Origin: Butyrivibrio fibrisolvens
GTDB taxonomy: Bacteria > Bacillota > Clostridia > Lachnospirales > Lachnospiraceae
Length of the DNA: 64,000 nucleotides
Assembly: GCF_023206215.1 (NCBI RefSeq)
Contig: NZ_CP065800.1
Span: 62,001 to 126,000 of the forward strand
Direction: 5' to 3'
Under the pieces are notes generated by a model. It did no database searches and was not told the DNA's origin. It saw nothing but the letters and a program-made list of their open reading frames with translations. The position numbers and the translations under genes were made by a program. Shown here one piece after another: positions 17,691-27,415 of the stretch (position 1 is the stretch's first letter; each line of letters opens with the position of its first letter).

Positions 17691-19151
17691 TCAGTCTTTC
17701 ATATCAGTCTTTTTCTGAACCATCTTAGGATCCCATACCACCCTGTAGCCAAGATGTCTTACTGCCCTGCAGAATCTGATACTTTCTTTTTTGATCTTGT
17801 CATCGTCCCAGTTATCAGGAATTATGATATGCCCTACCTTAGATTCGAGAACAGTCTCATCCTCCGGATCAGTAAATGTATCTTTCTGCTTCAGCATCTC
17901 GTTATTGCTATGATAAGTAAGACCTGTAACTTCTTTTAATAACGGTCTTAGTTTCTTCCTTATGCGCATGCATCTAAGATCCACTGCATCTGCATCCTGC
18001 TGGCAGGCAGCTATATGCGTGAATCCGCCGCTGTAGCCTTTAGGAAGACCATAATATACAATGCTTCCGTCTTCTTTATAGATTCCGCCTACCAATGTGC
18101 CTTTTTTATCTACAAGCTTGCCGCCGATTACGCCGATATCCTTCCTGGCTCTGAATATTCCATCCGGATATTCAACTCTGTAGAACCCCACATGCATAAG
18201 TTCACTTACGTTTGCATTAATTCCTTTAGCCTTAAGAATATCATATACAGCTCTTTTACCTGCATCGTAAGCATATTTCTTACTTGCAGGATTGGCTGCA
18301 GTTGATGCTTCGTGACATCTCCAATGATACAGTACCTTATCTATATGCCTTATATCTCTATCATTATCATCCATTGAAAGTGAAAGACAGGTTCTAAGGA
18401 TAAGATCAAAGTCCTGAGCACCATCATATTCTTTTCTAAACATTTCCTTTTGGATAATATCAGCTCTGATAGAAGTAAAGTGGCATATATAGTTGTTGGA
18501 TAAAAGATAATCAAGGTTATAACAAGGCTTGATATTAGGCTCATAGAACCTTGTCATATCTGTATCACACTTATCTTCATCAGAATAGATAAGCCCTATA
18601 GGACAATCAGACAGCTTATCCGGCTTAGAGCTTTCCATTTCATCAAGTATTTCTTTGGCAAAATAATATAAAGCATCAGGCGTTATAACATCATCATGAT
18701 CAAGAAGGCATACATAATCTCCCTTTGCAGCCTTTAATGCTTCATTGGTATTATCTGAAATCCCGCCATTACTTTTAAGATGGATATAAATTATCCTGTT
18801 ATCATCTTTAAATCTATCCAAAAGCAGATTCTTCAATCTCTCATCTGTAGAAGCATCTGCTAATATAAGCTCCCATTTAGGGTAAGTCTGACATACGACA
18901 GACTCTACCATTTCTATAAAGAATTTAGAATCTGTATTGTAGCACGGAACAAGTATACTAAAAAGAGGTGCTATATCAGATTCCCAAACGCTCTTTGTCT
19001 CTTCTTTCTGTCTGGAAAGCTCCTTATCAGATGCAGGTATAAAATTATACTCCTTCTTCTGATCTTCAAGTCTTTCTTTGGCAGCATAATATGCTGCAGC
19101 TATTCCGTTTCTCTTTGCATATGCTATTGTCTTTTTTATAGAACCTAACAT
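17691..19151 (-). CDS. GT2 family glycosyltransferase of the polymer cluster
   Basis: Protein of 486 residues with a GT-A domain after an ~85-residue helical N-terminus. Motifs: FSILVPCYNTDSKFF, LILADASTDE, GDYVCLLDHDDVITPDAL (metal site DHDD) and GAQDFDLILR. The C-terminal part, about 330-486, resembles the tail of two-domain GT2 proteins but lacks a complete second catalytic set. The same N-terminal style (GGISDNTNEAL, DHDD) occurs in the 21133-23148 protein, so the two probably descend from one duplication. Start ATG preceded by AAGAGGT. Donor and acceptor are not readable. Confidence 0.87.
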   Translation of the reverse strand: MLGSIKKTIAYAKRNGIAAAYYAAKERLEDQKKEYNFIPASDKELSRQKEETKSVWESDIAPLFSILVPCYNTDSKFFIEMVESVVCQTYPKWELILADASTDERLKNLLLDRFKDDNRIIYIHLKSNGGISDNTNEALKAAKGDYVCLLDHDDVITPDALYYFAKEILDEMESSKPDKLSDCPIGLIYSDEDKCDTDMTRFYEPNIKPCYNLDYLLSNNYICHFTSIRADIIQKEMFRKEYDGAQDFDLILRTCLSLSMDDNDRDIRHIDKVLYHWRCHEASTAANPASKKYAYDAGKRAVYDILKAKGINANVSELMHVGFYRVEYPDGIFRARKDIGVIGGKLVDKKGTLVGGIYKEDGSIVYYGLPKGYSGGFTHIAACQQDADAVDLRCMRIRKKLRPLLKEVTGLTYHSNNEMLKQKDTFTDPEDETVLESKVGHIIIPDNWDDDKIKKESIRFCRAVRHLGYRVVWDPKMVQKKTDMKD

Positions 19152-19233
19152 ACAACCTCTTAGTGATCACGATATTTGTTCAGATTACAAATGATGTAAA
19201 AACTTGTAATCTTCACTTAGTATAACACAGTTA

Positions 19234-19261
19234 CAGCCCGAGAGCATACGCCCCCGGGCTG
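19234..19261 (-). terminator. GC-rich hairpin after the phosphohexomutase gene
   Basis: CAGCCCG (19234-19240) pairs with CGGGCTG (19255-19261), with further pairs inside. No T tract follows, so termination is uncertain; it may set the ratio between upstream and downstream genes. Confidence 0.45.
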
Positions 19262-19289
19262 AATAATAGCTTAAATATTTAATATCTTA

Positions 19290-21032
19290 TTACTGTCCGA
19301 TAACTTCCTTAACAGCAGCTGTAAGTTTATCCTCAAGTTCTGCGGCATCTTCAAGGCTAGTTCCCTTAACGCCCATATAGAACTTGATCTTAGGCTCTGT
19401 TCCGGAAGGACGTGCACAGCACCATGAATCATTATCAAGTGCAAAGTACAGAACGTTGGATGTAGGAAGTCCTGTCTTGCCCTTAGCTCCTGTAGCAAGA
19501 TCAAGTGTCTCACCTGTCTTGTAATCACGGAACTCTTCTACAGTCCAGTCACCAAACTTCTTAGGAGGATTGCTTCTGAGCTTGTCCATAAGAGCTGCAA
19601 TCTCTTTTGCTCCCTCGATACCCTTCATAGTGATAGAATACTGGCCTTCCTTGTAATAGCCATATTCATTGTAGATATCTACCATTGCATCCCATGCTGT
19701 CTTGCCTTCATTCTTGTAGAATGCAGCAAGTTCGCAGAGCATCATAACTGCTACGATAGCATCCTTATCACGGGCATGTGTACCTGCAAGACATCCATAT
19801 GACTCTTCAAGACCGAATACATAGTTGTACTCGTTATTTCTTTCTTCAAACCACTTGATCTGCTCACCGATGTACTTAAAGCCTGTTAATACTTCGATGT
19901 AGTGAAGGCCGTACTTGTCAGCGATTCTCTTAGCCATATTGGTTGTAACGATAGTTGTTACAAATGCAGGACGCTCAGGCATAAGTCCAAGCTTTGTACG
20001 CTCGCGAAGGATATACTCTCCTATGAGCATACCAGACATGTTACCTGTGAACTGCTTGTATTCGCCTGTCTTAGTATCCTTAGCATAGATTCCAAGTCTG
20101 TCAGCATCAGGATCTGTTGCAAGGACGATGTCTGCATCCTTCTCTTTTGCAAGTTCAAGAGCAAGCTTGAATGCCTTAGGATCTTCCGGATTAGGATACT
20201 CAAGAGTTGTAAAATCAGGATCAGGAAGCTCCTGCTCAGGTACGATATATACCTTGTTGAATCCAAGCTCCTTAAGGATTCTCTGAACCGGCTTATTACC
20301 TGTTCCATGGAATGGTGTATATACGATAGTAAGCTTGTCAGCCATAGCCTTGATAGCTTCAGGATGAAGGATCTGCTTCTTAAGTTCTACCATGTAAGCA
20401 TCATCCATCTCTTTGCCGATTGTCTCGTAAAGACCTGCTGCCTTAGCTTCATCTGCCGACATAGTCTTAACTTCATGATAATCTGTGATAGCTTTAACAG
20501 CATCCATGATTCCTGTATCGTGAGGAGGTGTAACCTGTGCACCATCTTCCCAATATGCCTTATATCCGTTGTATTCCGGCGGATTGTGGCTGGCTGTAAC
20601 CATAACGCCTGCGATACATCCAAGTTTTCTTAAAGCAAATGAAAGCTCAGGTGTAGGACGAAGTTCATCAAATACATATGCCTTAATTCCGTTAGCGGCA
20701 AGGCATCTTGCTGTCTCATCTGCAAATTCAGGAGAGAAGCGACGGCAGTCATAAGAAATAGCAACACCCTTTTTCTTGCCCTCTTCTCCTGCTGTTTTAA
20801 GGATATAGTTTGCAAGGCCCTGTGTAGCCTTACGTACGGTATAGATATTCATGCGGTTGGTTCCGGCTCCGATAACACCTCGAAGTCCACCTGTACCGAA
20901 CTCAAGTTCCTTGTAGAAACGATCTTCCACTTCACTTTCGTTGTTACGAATAGCAAGAAGTTCCTGCTTGGTTGTATCATCAAAATAAGGATCATTCAAC
21001 CAGTACTCGAACTGCTTTGTTGCTTCGCTCAT
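19290..21032 (-). CDS. Phosphoglucomutase/phosphomannomutase family protein
   Basis: Cytoplasmic alpha-D-phosphohexomutase of 580 residues, which interconverts hexose-6-phosphate and hexose-1-phosphate and so supplies glucose-1-phosphate for dTDP-rhamnose and CDP-glucose routes nearby. The phosphoserine loop is VMVTASHNPPEYNGYK with S148. The metal loop is DPDADRLG, the sugar loop GLEESYG, and the phosphate-binding site RPSGTEPK. Length and order fit the bacterial PgcA-type long class. Start set at the ATG 21030-21032 because GAGGAGG lies about eight bases upstream; an upstream ATG 15 codons earlier lacks a site. Confidence 0.94.
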   Translation of the reverse strand: MSEATKQFEYWLNDPYFDDTTKQELLAIRNNESEVEDRFYKELEFGTGGLRGVIGAGTNRMNIYTVRKATQGLANYILKTAGEEGKKKGVAISYDCRRFSPEFADETARCLAANGIKAYVFDELRPTPELSFALRKLGCIAGVMVTASHNPPEYNGYKAYWEDGAQVTPPHDTGIMDAVKAITDYHEVKTMSADEAKAAGLYETIGKEMDDAYMVELKKQILHPEAIKAMADKLTIVYTPFHGTGNKPVQRILKELGFNKVYIVPEQELPDPDFTTLEYPNPEDPKAFKLALELAKEKDADIVLATDPDADRLGIYAKDTKTGEYKQFTGNMSGMLIGEYILRERTKLGLMPERPAFVTTIVTTNMAKRIADKYGLHYIEVLTGFKYIGEQIKWFEERNNEYNYVFGLEESYGCLAGTHARDKDAIVAVMMLCELAAFYKNEGKTAWDAMVDIYNEYGYYKEGQYSITMKGIEGAKEIAALMDKLRSNPPKKFGDWTVEEFRDYKTGETLDLATGAKGKTGLPTSNVLYFALDNDSWCCARPSGTEPKIKFYMGVKGTSLEDAAELEDKLTAAVKEVIGQ

Positions 21033-21132
21033 AATTATTCCTCCTCTTATCCTATATATGCATCTATTATCAAGCACATTTAATTATACATACAAGACTA
21101 TTTCAAAATAAAGACATATTTACAATAAAATC

Positions 21133-23148
21133 TCAATGATCTCCAAGAACTGTATCCCCAAGACCATCCACATTTACTGAAAAATCGCTTCGATCAAGCG
21201 TAAAGTTCTTGTTGTAATAAGGATCTCCTTTTTCAAGGATGTCCTTCCATTTATTTCTGAACTGCTCAGATTCTCTGTTATAACGTTCTGCCTTTTCTCC
21301 CGAATCATCAAGACCTCTTGATGCAGACTCGTGATGGTAAGCTTCTGCGAATGGTGTAAATACGTTAAGGTATCCCTTCTTTCTGAGCTTAAGGCACAGA
21401 TCAACATCATTAAGTGATATGGCAAAAGATGGATCAAGACCTCCCACTTCATCATACTTAGCTCTTGATATCATAAGGCAGGCACCTGTAACTGCGCTCA
21501 TATCCTGCGCGTAGCAAAGGCGCCCCATATATCCAAGGTTAGTTCCTTCCATGCCATAATGGGAATGTCCTGCTGTCCTGTGAGCGCCAAGTCCTAAGAT
21601 AACACCTGCATGCTGAATCTTCCTGTCAGGGAAATACAGCTTAGCTCCTACTGCACCTACATCTGATCTCTGGGCATACATGAGCATCTCTTCCATCCAG
21701 TTAACAGTTATTATCTGAATATCGTTGTTAAGAAGGACAATATAATCGCCCTCGCTGTGCTTTATTCCAAAGTTCATGACATCTGAATAATTGAACTTGT
21801 CCTGGCTTCCAAAGTCCACGACCTTAACAAGCGATGCCCAAGGCTCTTTGGTAAGTTCCTTGTAATACTGCCTTATTTCATCTGTCTTTGAGTTATTCTC
21901 AACTACGATTATCTCATAGTTGTCCCATGTAGACTTTTCTTTGATAGATGTAATACACCTTCTAAGATCATCTGCATGATCACAGTTAGGGATCACAATT
22001 GAAATCTTAGGCCTTCCCTCGATCTCATATGAGATCTTGAAGATAGTTTCAAAAGCCTTGGTACTTGTGATCTTAAAGTGTTTATAGCCGTGTCTTTTTA
22101 AATGATCTGCAACAGCACCTCTTGCTGCTTCTATAGCATAAGTCTTAGCTTCAATTCCTGATGCAACAGAACCTGCATGAGATCTCCAATAATACAGGAT
22201 TCTTGGTATATGTACGATATTCTTTGCTTCGTCTGTAAGGCGAAGTATCATATCATGATCCTGGCTTCCGTCAAATTCCTTACGGAAAAGTTCTGTACCA
22301 TCAAGAAGCGTTCTCTTAAACACACTGAAATGACAGATATAGTTATTGGCTCTTAACGTATCTACCGCATAGTCAGGCTTAAAATGCATTGTTTCCATAT
22401 GGTCAATGCTATTGCCATGGAAAGTAGTCTCATCACAGTAGATATAATCTGCACCCTGTTCATTTATAGCTTTGACATATACATACAAAGCTTCAGGATG
22501 AAGGATATCATCATGATCAAAAAGGCCTATATATTCGCCATCAGCCATCTTAAGACATTCATTGGTATTGCCGGATATTCCTGCATTGACCTTGAGCTTT
22601 TGATAGCAGATACGTCCCTTACCGTCTTTTTCCTGATACTCTTTGATGATCTGACCTACATATGCATGTTCATCATCAGATCCATCGGCAAGACACAGCT
22701 GCCAGTTCTGATAAGTCTGACTTGTTACAGATTCGATCATATCTCTAAGGAACTTCTCAGGAGTATTATATACAGGAGTCAGGATGCTGATCTTGACCAT
22801 ATTTGGGAAAACAGCCTGTGACTCTTCAAGCCTTTTAGCTTCATCCGGAAAACTTGCTGTTCCAAAATGGCTCATAGCCTTCTTTTCCCTTTTCTTATAT
22901 CCGATCTTTGCAATAATTCCTCTTATAGATCCAAGATTTCTGATCCTGTTATTCTGACGCTTCACATAATGGTAGAAACGTCTGAAAGGTCCTGAGATGG
23001 CCCAGAGCTTACTTGTTTTGATCTTATCGAGCTTTCTTATGGCTTCATCTCTTTCTTCTTCAAGTTTTGCAATTCTTTCAGAAAGATCTGCGGTCTTTAA
23101 GCGCTCTTTTTCATATGCACTTTTATAATCAAATTGTTTATCTTCCAA
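21133..23148 (-). CDS. Two-domain GT2 glycosyltransferase
   Basis: Protein of 671 residues carrying two GT-A domains in tandem. A coiled coil (about 10-50) is followed by a basic stretch. Domain 1 (about 118-345) has ISILTPVYNTPEKFL, LADGSDD and GLFDHDDILHPEA. Domain 2 (about 378-640) has ISIVIPNCDHADDL, IVVENNSKTDE, LLNNDIQI and SLNDVDLCLKLRKKGY. Such proteins often add alternating residues of a repeat unit. The start is TTG at 23146-23148 with GAGGCG upstream. It is a paralogue of the frameshifted gene just upstream, separated by 27 bp, so the two are in one transcript. Confidence 0.9.
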   Translation of the reverse strand: MEDKQFDYKSAYEKERLKTADLSERIAKLEEERDEAIRKLDKIKTSKLWAISGPFRRFYHYVKRQNNRIRNLGSIRGIIAKIGYKKREKKAMSHFGTASFPDEAKRLEESQAVFPNMVKISILTPVYNTPEKFLRDMIESVTSQTYQNWQLCLADGSDDEHAYVGQIIKEYQEKDGKGRICYQKLKVNAGISGNTNECLKMADGEYIGLFDHDDILHPEALYVYVKAINEQGADYIYCDETTFHGNSIDHMETMHFKPDYAVDTLRANNYICHFSVFKRTLLDGTELFRKEFDGSQDHDMILRLTDEAKNIVHIPRILYYWRSHAGSVASGIEAKTYAIEAARGAVADHLKRHGYKHFKITSTKAFETIFKISYEIEGRPKISIVIPNCDHADDLRRCITSIKEKSTWDNYEIIVVENNSKTDEIRQYYKELTKEPWASLVKVVDFGSQDKFNYSDVMNFGIKHSEGDYIVLLNNDIQIITVNWMEEMLMYAQRSDVGAVGAKLYFPDRKIQHAGVILGLGAHRTAGHSHYGMEGTNLGYMGRLCYAQDMSAVTGACLMISRAKYDEVGGLDPSFAISLNDVDLCLKLRKKGYLNVFTPFAEAYHHESASRGLDDSGEKAERYNRESEQFRNKWKDILEKGDPYYNKNFTLDRSDFSVNVDGLGDTVLGDH

Positions 23149-23175
23149 TTATCGCGCCTCTTTACTGCTTATTTT

Positions 23176-25199
23176 TTATATAACATCCATGGTCTTAGTG
23201 CCCCAGTTCATGACCCTGGTACGTGAAGTCGTATCTTTATAGAGCATTCCGGCCTGATATGTTCCCTTAGGAAGAACACCCTCTTCTATCCTGGATCTGT
23301 AGCCTGTTATCTCAACACTTTGCTGATCCTTAAGGTTCTTCTCAACATCCTCTCTTAGCATATCATGTACTTTAAACGAATATACACAAGGTTCTACAGG
23401 AGTAAGATCTTCAGAACTCTTTACCCTCCTAAGGAGAAGTGTTCTGTTATATATAGCATTATCAGAACCAACTACAAAGCTGTATCCTTTGATAAAATAG
23501 CCGGTATCATTAACAGGCTTTTCTTTTCTTCCCTTATAATACATCTTGTTCCATTTATTCAATGAACCGATGTAATCTGTCCTAAACCACACGCATTCAT
23601 TCGTCCAGCTATCCGGATATCCCCTGGATACAAGCTGCGCATTTGAGCTTTCTATCTCGTCCGGATGAGGAATTTTGGGATTGGCCATGATATAATCCTG
23701 CGCCACATCATCGTTGACTAAAGCCTGATGATAGAATGGATCTTTGGTATACATATTCATGTGACGCTTCATAAGAGTGTTGTTTTCTCTCATAAGACGG
23801 TCTGTCTTTTTGGCATCTGCATTATCATCACCTCTGCTTAGAGATTCATGATGTACCAGATTAAAATAGTTACAGCAGACGTTGTAATATCCCTCTTCAA
23901 GAAGTCTCCAGTTAAGATCTACATCATTGAAGGCAACAGCAAGACCTTCATAATATCCGCCAAGTGCTTCAAACTTGTCTCTGCTTACCATAAGGCATGC
24001 TGCTGTAACTCCGCACATATCATGGGTTCCTTCGTTGGCTCCAAAATACCATACCTTATTATCAGAAAGTCTCTGAAGCTTGTGCATAGGTCCTATATGA
24101 ATCGCAGTAAGACCTGCATGTTGTATAAGACTTCCATCAGGATTGAGCACAGGATCAGCAGGATATAACAGCTTACATCCTACAGCACCCACATGAGGAA
24201 GCCTTGCATAAAAGGAGAGCTCTCTAAGCCACTCACCGCTTACAATCTCTATATCATCATTAAGAAACAGGATCAGATCTCCTGTAGCATTCTTGGCACC
24301 AAGATTACACATGTATGAGAAATTGAAATCTCTAGGCTCATAAATATATGATATAGATGCACTATTCTCAGTTCTTATCTTATCAAGAAGTTCCTCATAC
24401 TGTTTCTTCTTGTCTTCACAGCTTCCGTTATCAACAACTATTATCTCATAGCTTACATTCTCAGATCCGCTCCCATAATGAGTAAGCGATACAAGACACT
24501 GCTTTAGTACCTCAGGATGATCTTTAGACGGAATGACAACAGAGACTTTGACAGGAGATTCAATTGTATGATTTTCTTTATGAAAAGATCTTCCAAGAAA
24601 AAGATCTTCTCCATGTGCTCTGTGAAAAAGCACCTTATCAAGGTGATAAACAGGGAAATTCATTCCATCCCTTTTATTAAATCCACCTTCGATCAAAGCC
24701 ATATGACCAAAAAGCTTATCACATACAGGCATATTCTCATAATCCAAAGAAGATACCTTACCCCATGGCATGATCAAAGGCTCATCGATATTATTTATAG
24801 CCTTCTTAACAAGTCCTGCCCTGGCTGCATATATACTTCCAATATAAAAAGCATTCAGATATGAATCAGGTGACCAGTCCGGCTTAAAATAAGGGGCAGA
24901 TGGCCTTTCGTTTTCATCAAGTTCATCCTCATCTGCATACAGAAGATTTATATTCTTATTTTCTTCAAATGCATTTCCTATGTACTCTTTTGCATATCTG
25001 ATAGTTTTGCCTTTTTTGCGGCAAAAGATGATTATGTCCTCTTCGCCTGCTTTGTCTATTGCTTTATTATGTGAGGTATTCTGACCTGAATTCTGAGTTA
25101 TTATATCATCAAAAAAATAGTTATTATCTTATGATCGCATAAAGTCTGAGGCTTCTCATTTTCAAACTCCTCAATATGGAGATCATAATGAAAAGTCAT
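23176..25199 (-). pseudogene. GT2 glycosyltransferase interrupted by a frameshift in a T7 tract
   Basis: From the ATG at 25197-25199 (GAGAAGG upstream, 22 bp after the previous stop) the frame reads MTFHYDLHIEEFENEK and runs into TTTTTTT (25111-25117), then reaches TAA within a few codons. In the next frame the sequence continues without a stop from the tract to 23176: FFDDIITQNSG, then YADEDELDENER, APYFKPDWSPDSYLN and a complete C-terminal GT-A domain (VSVVIPSKDHPEVL, LFLNDDIEIV, FNDVDLNWRLLEEGYY). One extra T would give a single 674-residue protein, close to its 671-residue neighbour. The cause could be a sequencing error, true inactivation, phase variation or transcriptional slippage. Confidence 0.8.
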
Positions 25200-25221
25200 A
25201 CTGCGAACAGCCTTCTCATGT

Positions 25222-27393
25222 TTACGCTTTGCGTTTGCGGTCAGATACGCCCGTACTGCCTTTTTTAAGCCCATTTTTAAACAAACCTTTCAGCTTACTA
25301 AATCTAAGCCCCTCATCATCAGATTCATCAGATCCGGCGTACTGATATGAAACCAGGTCCTGAGCCTGCTTCTTCTGAATCGAAGACACTGTAAGCCTTA
25401 TATTTATACGATTTACAGCCCTCTTTTTGAGCTCATCGCTGGTAAAATCAAATTCAATCCAAGGATCATCTGAATCAAATACAATGCTTTCATCAGAAAG
25501 CCATGCACCATTTGGATGTATTCCAAGTGCACTATTATCATCACTTATCCTCTCATCATTCCACTTAACGCTTGTAAGAGATACGATACATGGATGTGAT
25601 ACAGGATCAAGTCGCAGCTTCATGACATTATCATCAAGCTCTAGCTCTATCATGGCTTTGCCATTCTTATCATATTCTGTATCAAGCTCTTTGGAATTCT
25701 CTTCAGAAAATCCCTCGCCATAGTCATAATACAGCTTGATCGCTTCCGGATTAAATACCGGAACTTCCGGTGGCGGAAGAAGCTCTGCAGGAACAGTTGC
25801 CTTCTTGCCAATCTTCTTCCAGATTTCTACCATGGACATTCGATTGCCTGTCACATATTTCTGGAATCCTGCTTCTTCTTCAAGAAGGTCTTTGGCTTCT
25901 TCTTCAGACAGCCCCAGCTCCTTATAGAACTTATCTATTCCTATCTTTCTTCTCTTTTCATCTTCTTCAAGGTAGCAGTAAAGTGCTCTGAAAGCTATCT
26001 CTTTAGTAGGAATCTGCTTGCCATAAGTCCACTCATAATCTATAACTGTCCAGATAGGACCGTTAACCAGGATGTTGTTGAATATAAGATCATAGTCAGC
26101 AACCGCCATCTCCTCATTATAAGAGATCCTGCGAAGATATTCTCTGAAGAGCTTTTCAAAACCTTCAATATCATCTCCTGCAAGACACTTATCCATAAGT
26201 GATGAAAGCGGCTCTCCGTTAACAAAAGAAAAAGAAGCAACACCTGTCTTTTCATCTATCTGACAATCATTGATCTCGAGATCTCCGCCTCTGTAACGCT
26301 CTTTCAAAGCTTCATAAGCATCTCTGATACTATTTATATGATCAACTGCTTCTGCACATAGAGGAGCCTTGGTGATGATCCTTCTGCCGGCTCTGTCCAC
26401 GCAGATATCTGTACGGATCTTAAATTCCGCAGCTCTATCATTAGAATATTTTGAAAATACGGTAGGGAATTCATTACCGATTATTACTTCAAAAGAGTTT
26501 GCAAAATCCTGATACATTCCATCTTTGACAAGCCCGTCAAAGGCATATTTTTCATTAAAAAGTATCATGCGGGAATTATCAAAATTGCGCACATTATCAT
26601 TAAGCTCACCAAGTCCCGGCAGATAATAATCCGAGTGCATCATGGTCATGAACTTATAATCAGGATATGGATAATAGAAATGGTAATTATTGATACCACA
26701 TCTTTTGAAGATCTGTATAAGACCGTTTCTGGTAAATGTTCTTGCAACACTTTCAGAATTATAGCCTTCTATTCCTGAGAAGTAAGTTCCAAGATGATCT
26801 TCTCTGCATCCTGCCAGATACTTAAGACCCATACGGTTCTCAATCGCTATAACGATCCTTCCCCCTGCATGAAGGTGCTTTTTGAGCATTTTAAGGAAGT
26901 TATCGTAAGGATACTCTCCGCCTATATATCCCTGGCCATATTCAAATACACCTATAAGGAAAATATAGTCAAAGTCATTTGGAAGATCCGGCTCTATATC
27001 CTTAAAATTACCGACATGAATAGTTACATTGTCACAATTTTTATTTCTGTATGCATTGATCTCACTTCTTTTCTTGGAAAGATCAACACAGGTAACAGAT
27101 CCGGATTTTTGGGATAGCTTACCGGTAATTGCACCACAGCCGGATCCTACCTCCAATACTTTTTCAGATCCGGACATAGGTATCCACTCTATTATGTTGC
27201 TACGCTGCTCTGAAAGATGGTACAGAACAGGCCAGCTGCCTTTTTTTTCTATTATCTCAGGGAACTTGGACGGATCATTGTTCATAACTATGTCAAGAAG
27301 TTCATCCTCTATCTGCCCGTCGCAGTAGAGATCCATTCCCTTATAGCGGTCAAAATTTAGTGTTACATTACCGATTTTGGTCGTCTGCGCCAT
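25222..27393 (-). CDS. SAM-dependent methyltransferase fused to a kinase-like domain (possible polysaccharide chain terminator)
   Basis: Protein of 723 residues. Residues ~60-235 are a class I methyltransferase with SAM motif VLEVGSGCGA, acidic VDLS and FDYIFLIGVFEY. Residues ~320-500 look like a protein- or aminoglycoside-kinase fold. A Lys-containing segment ITKAPLCAEAVDHI is followed by DYDLIFNNIL (catalytic-loop like) and VIDYEW (metal-binding Asp). The last ~170 residues resemble a beta domain, ending in a basic tail. The order methyltransferase then kinase, next to an exporter with an extended ATPase, recalls E. coli WbdD, which caps O9a chains. The kinase assignment is mine and moderate. 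Start: the second ATG, since GGAGG lies seven bases before it and only one before the first. Confidence 0.75.
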   Translation of the reverse strand: MAQTTKIGNVTLNFDRYKGMDLYCDGQIEDELLDIVMNNDPSKFPEIIEKKGSWPVLYHLSEQRSNIIEWIPMSGSEKVLEVGSGCGAITGKLSQKSGSVTCVDLSKKRSEINAYRNKNCDNVTIHVGNFKDIEPDLPNDFDYIFLIGVFEYGQGYIGGEYPYDNFLKMLKKHLHAGGRIVIAIENRMGLKYLAGCREDHLGTYFSGIEGYNSESVARTFTRNGLIQIFKRCGINNYHFYYPYPDYKFMTMMHSDYYLPGLGELNDNVRNFDNSRMILFNEKYAFDGLVKDGMYQDFANSFEVIIGNEFPTVFSKYSNDRAAEFKIRTDICVDRAGRRIITKAPLCAEAVDHINSIRDAYEALKERYRGGDLEINDCQIDEKTGVASFSFVNGEPLSSLMDKCLAGDDIEGFEKLFREYLRRISYNEEMAVADYDLIFNNILVNGPIWTVIDYEWTYGKQIPTKEIAFRALYCYLEEDEKRRKIGIDKFYKELGLSEEEAKDLLEEEAGFQKYVTGNRMSMVEIWKKIGKKATVPAELLPPPEVPVFNPEAIKLYYDYGEGFSEENSKELDTEYDKNGKAMIELELDDNVMKLRLDPVSHPCIVSLTSVKWNDERISDDNSALGIHPNGAWLSDESIVFDSDDPWIEFDFTSDELKKRAVNRINIRLTVSSIQKKQAQDLVSYQYAGSDESDDEGLRFSKLKGLFKNGLKKGSTGVSDRKRKA

Positions 27394-27415
27394 ACCCATT
27401 CCTCCCGATCAAACA

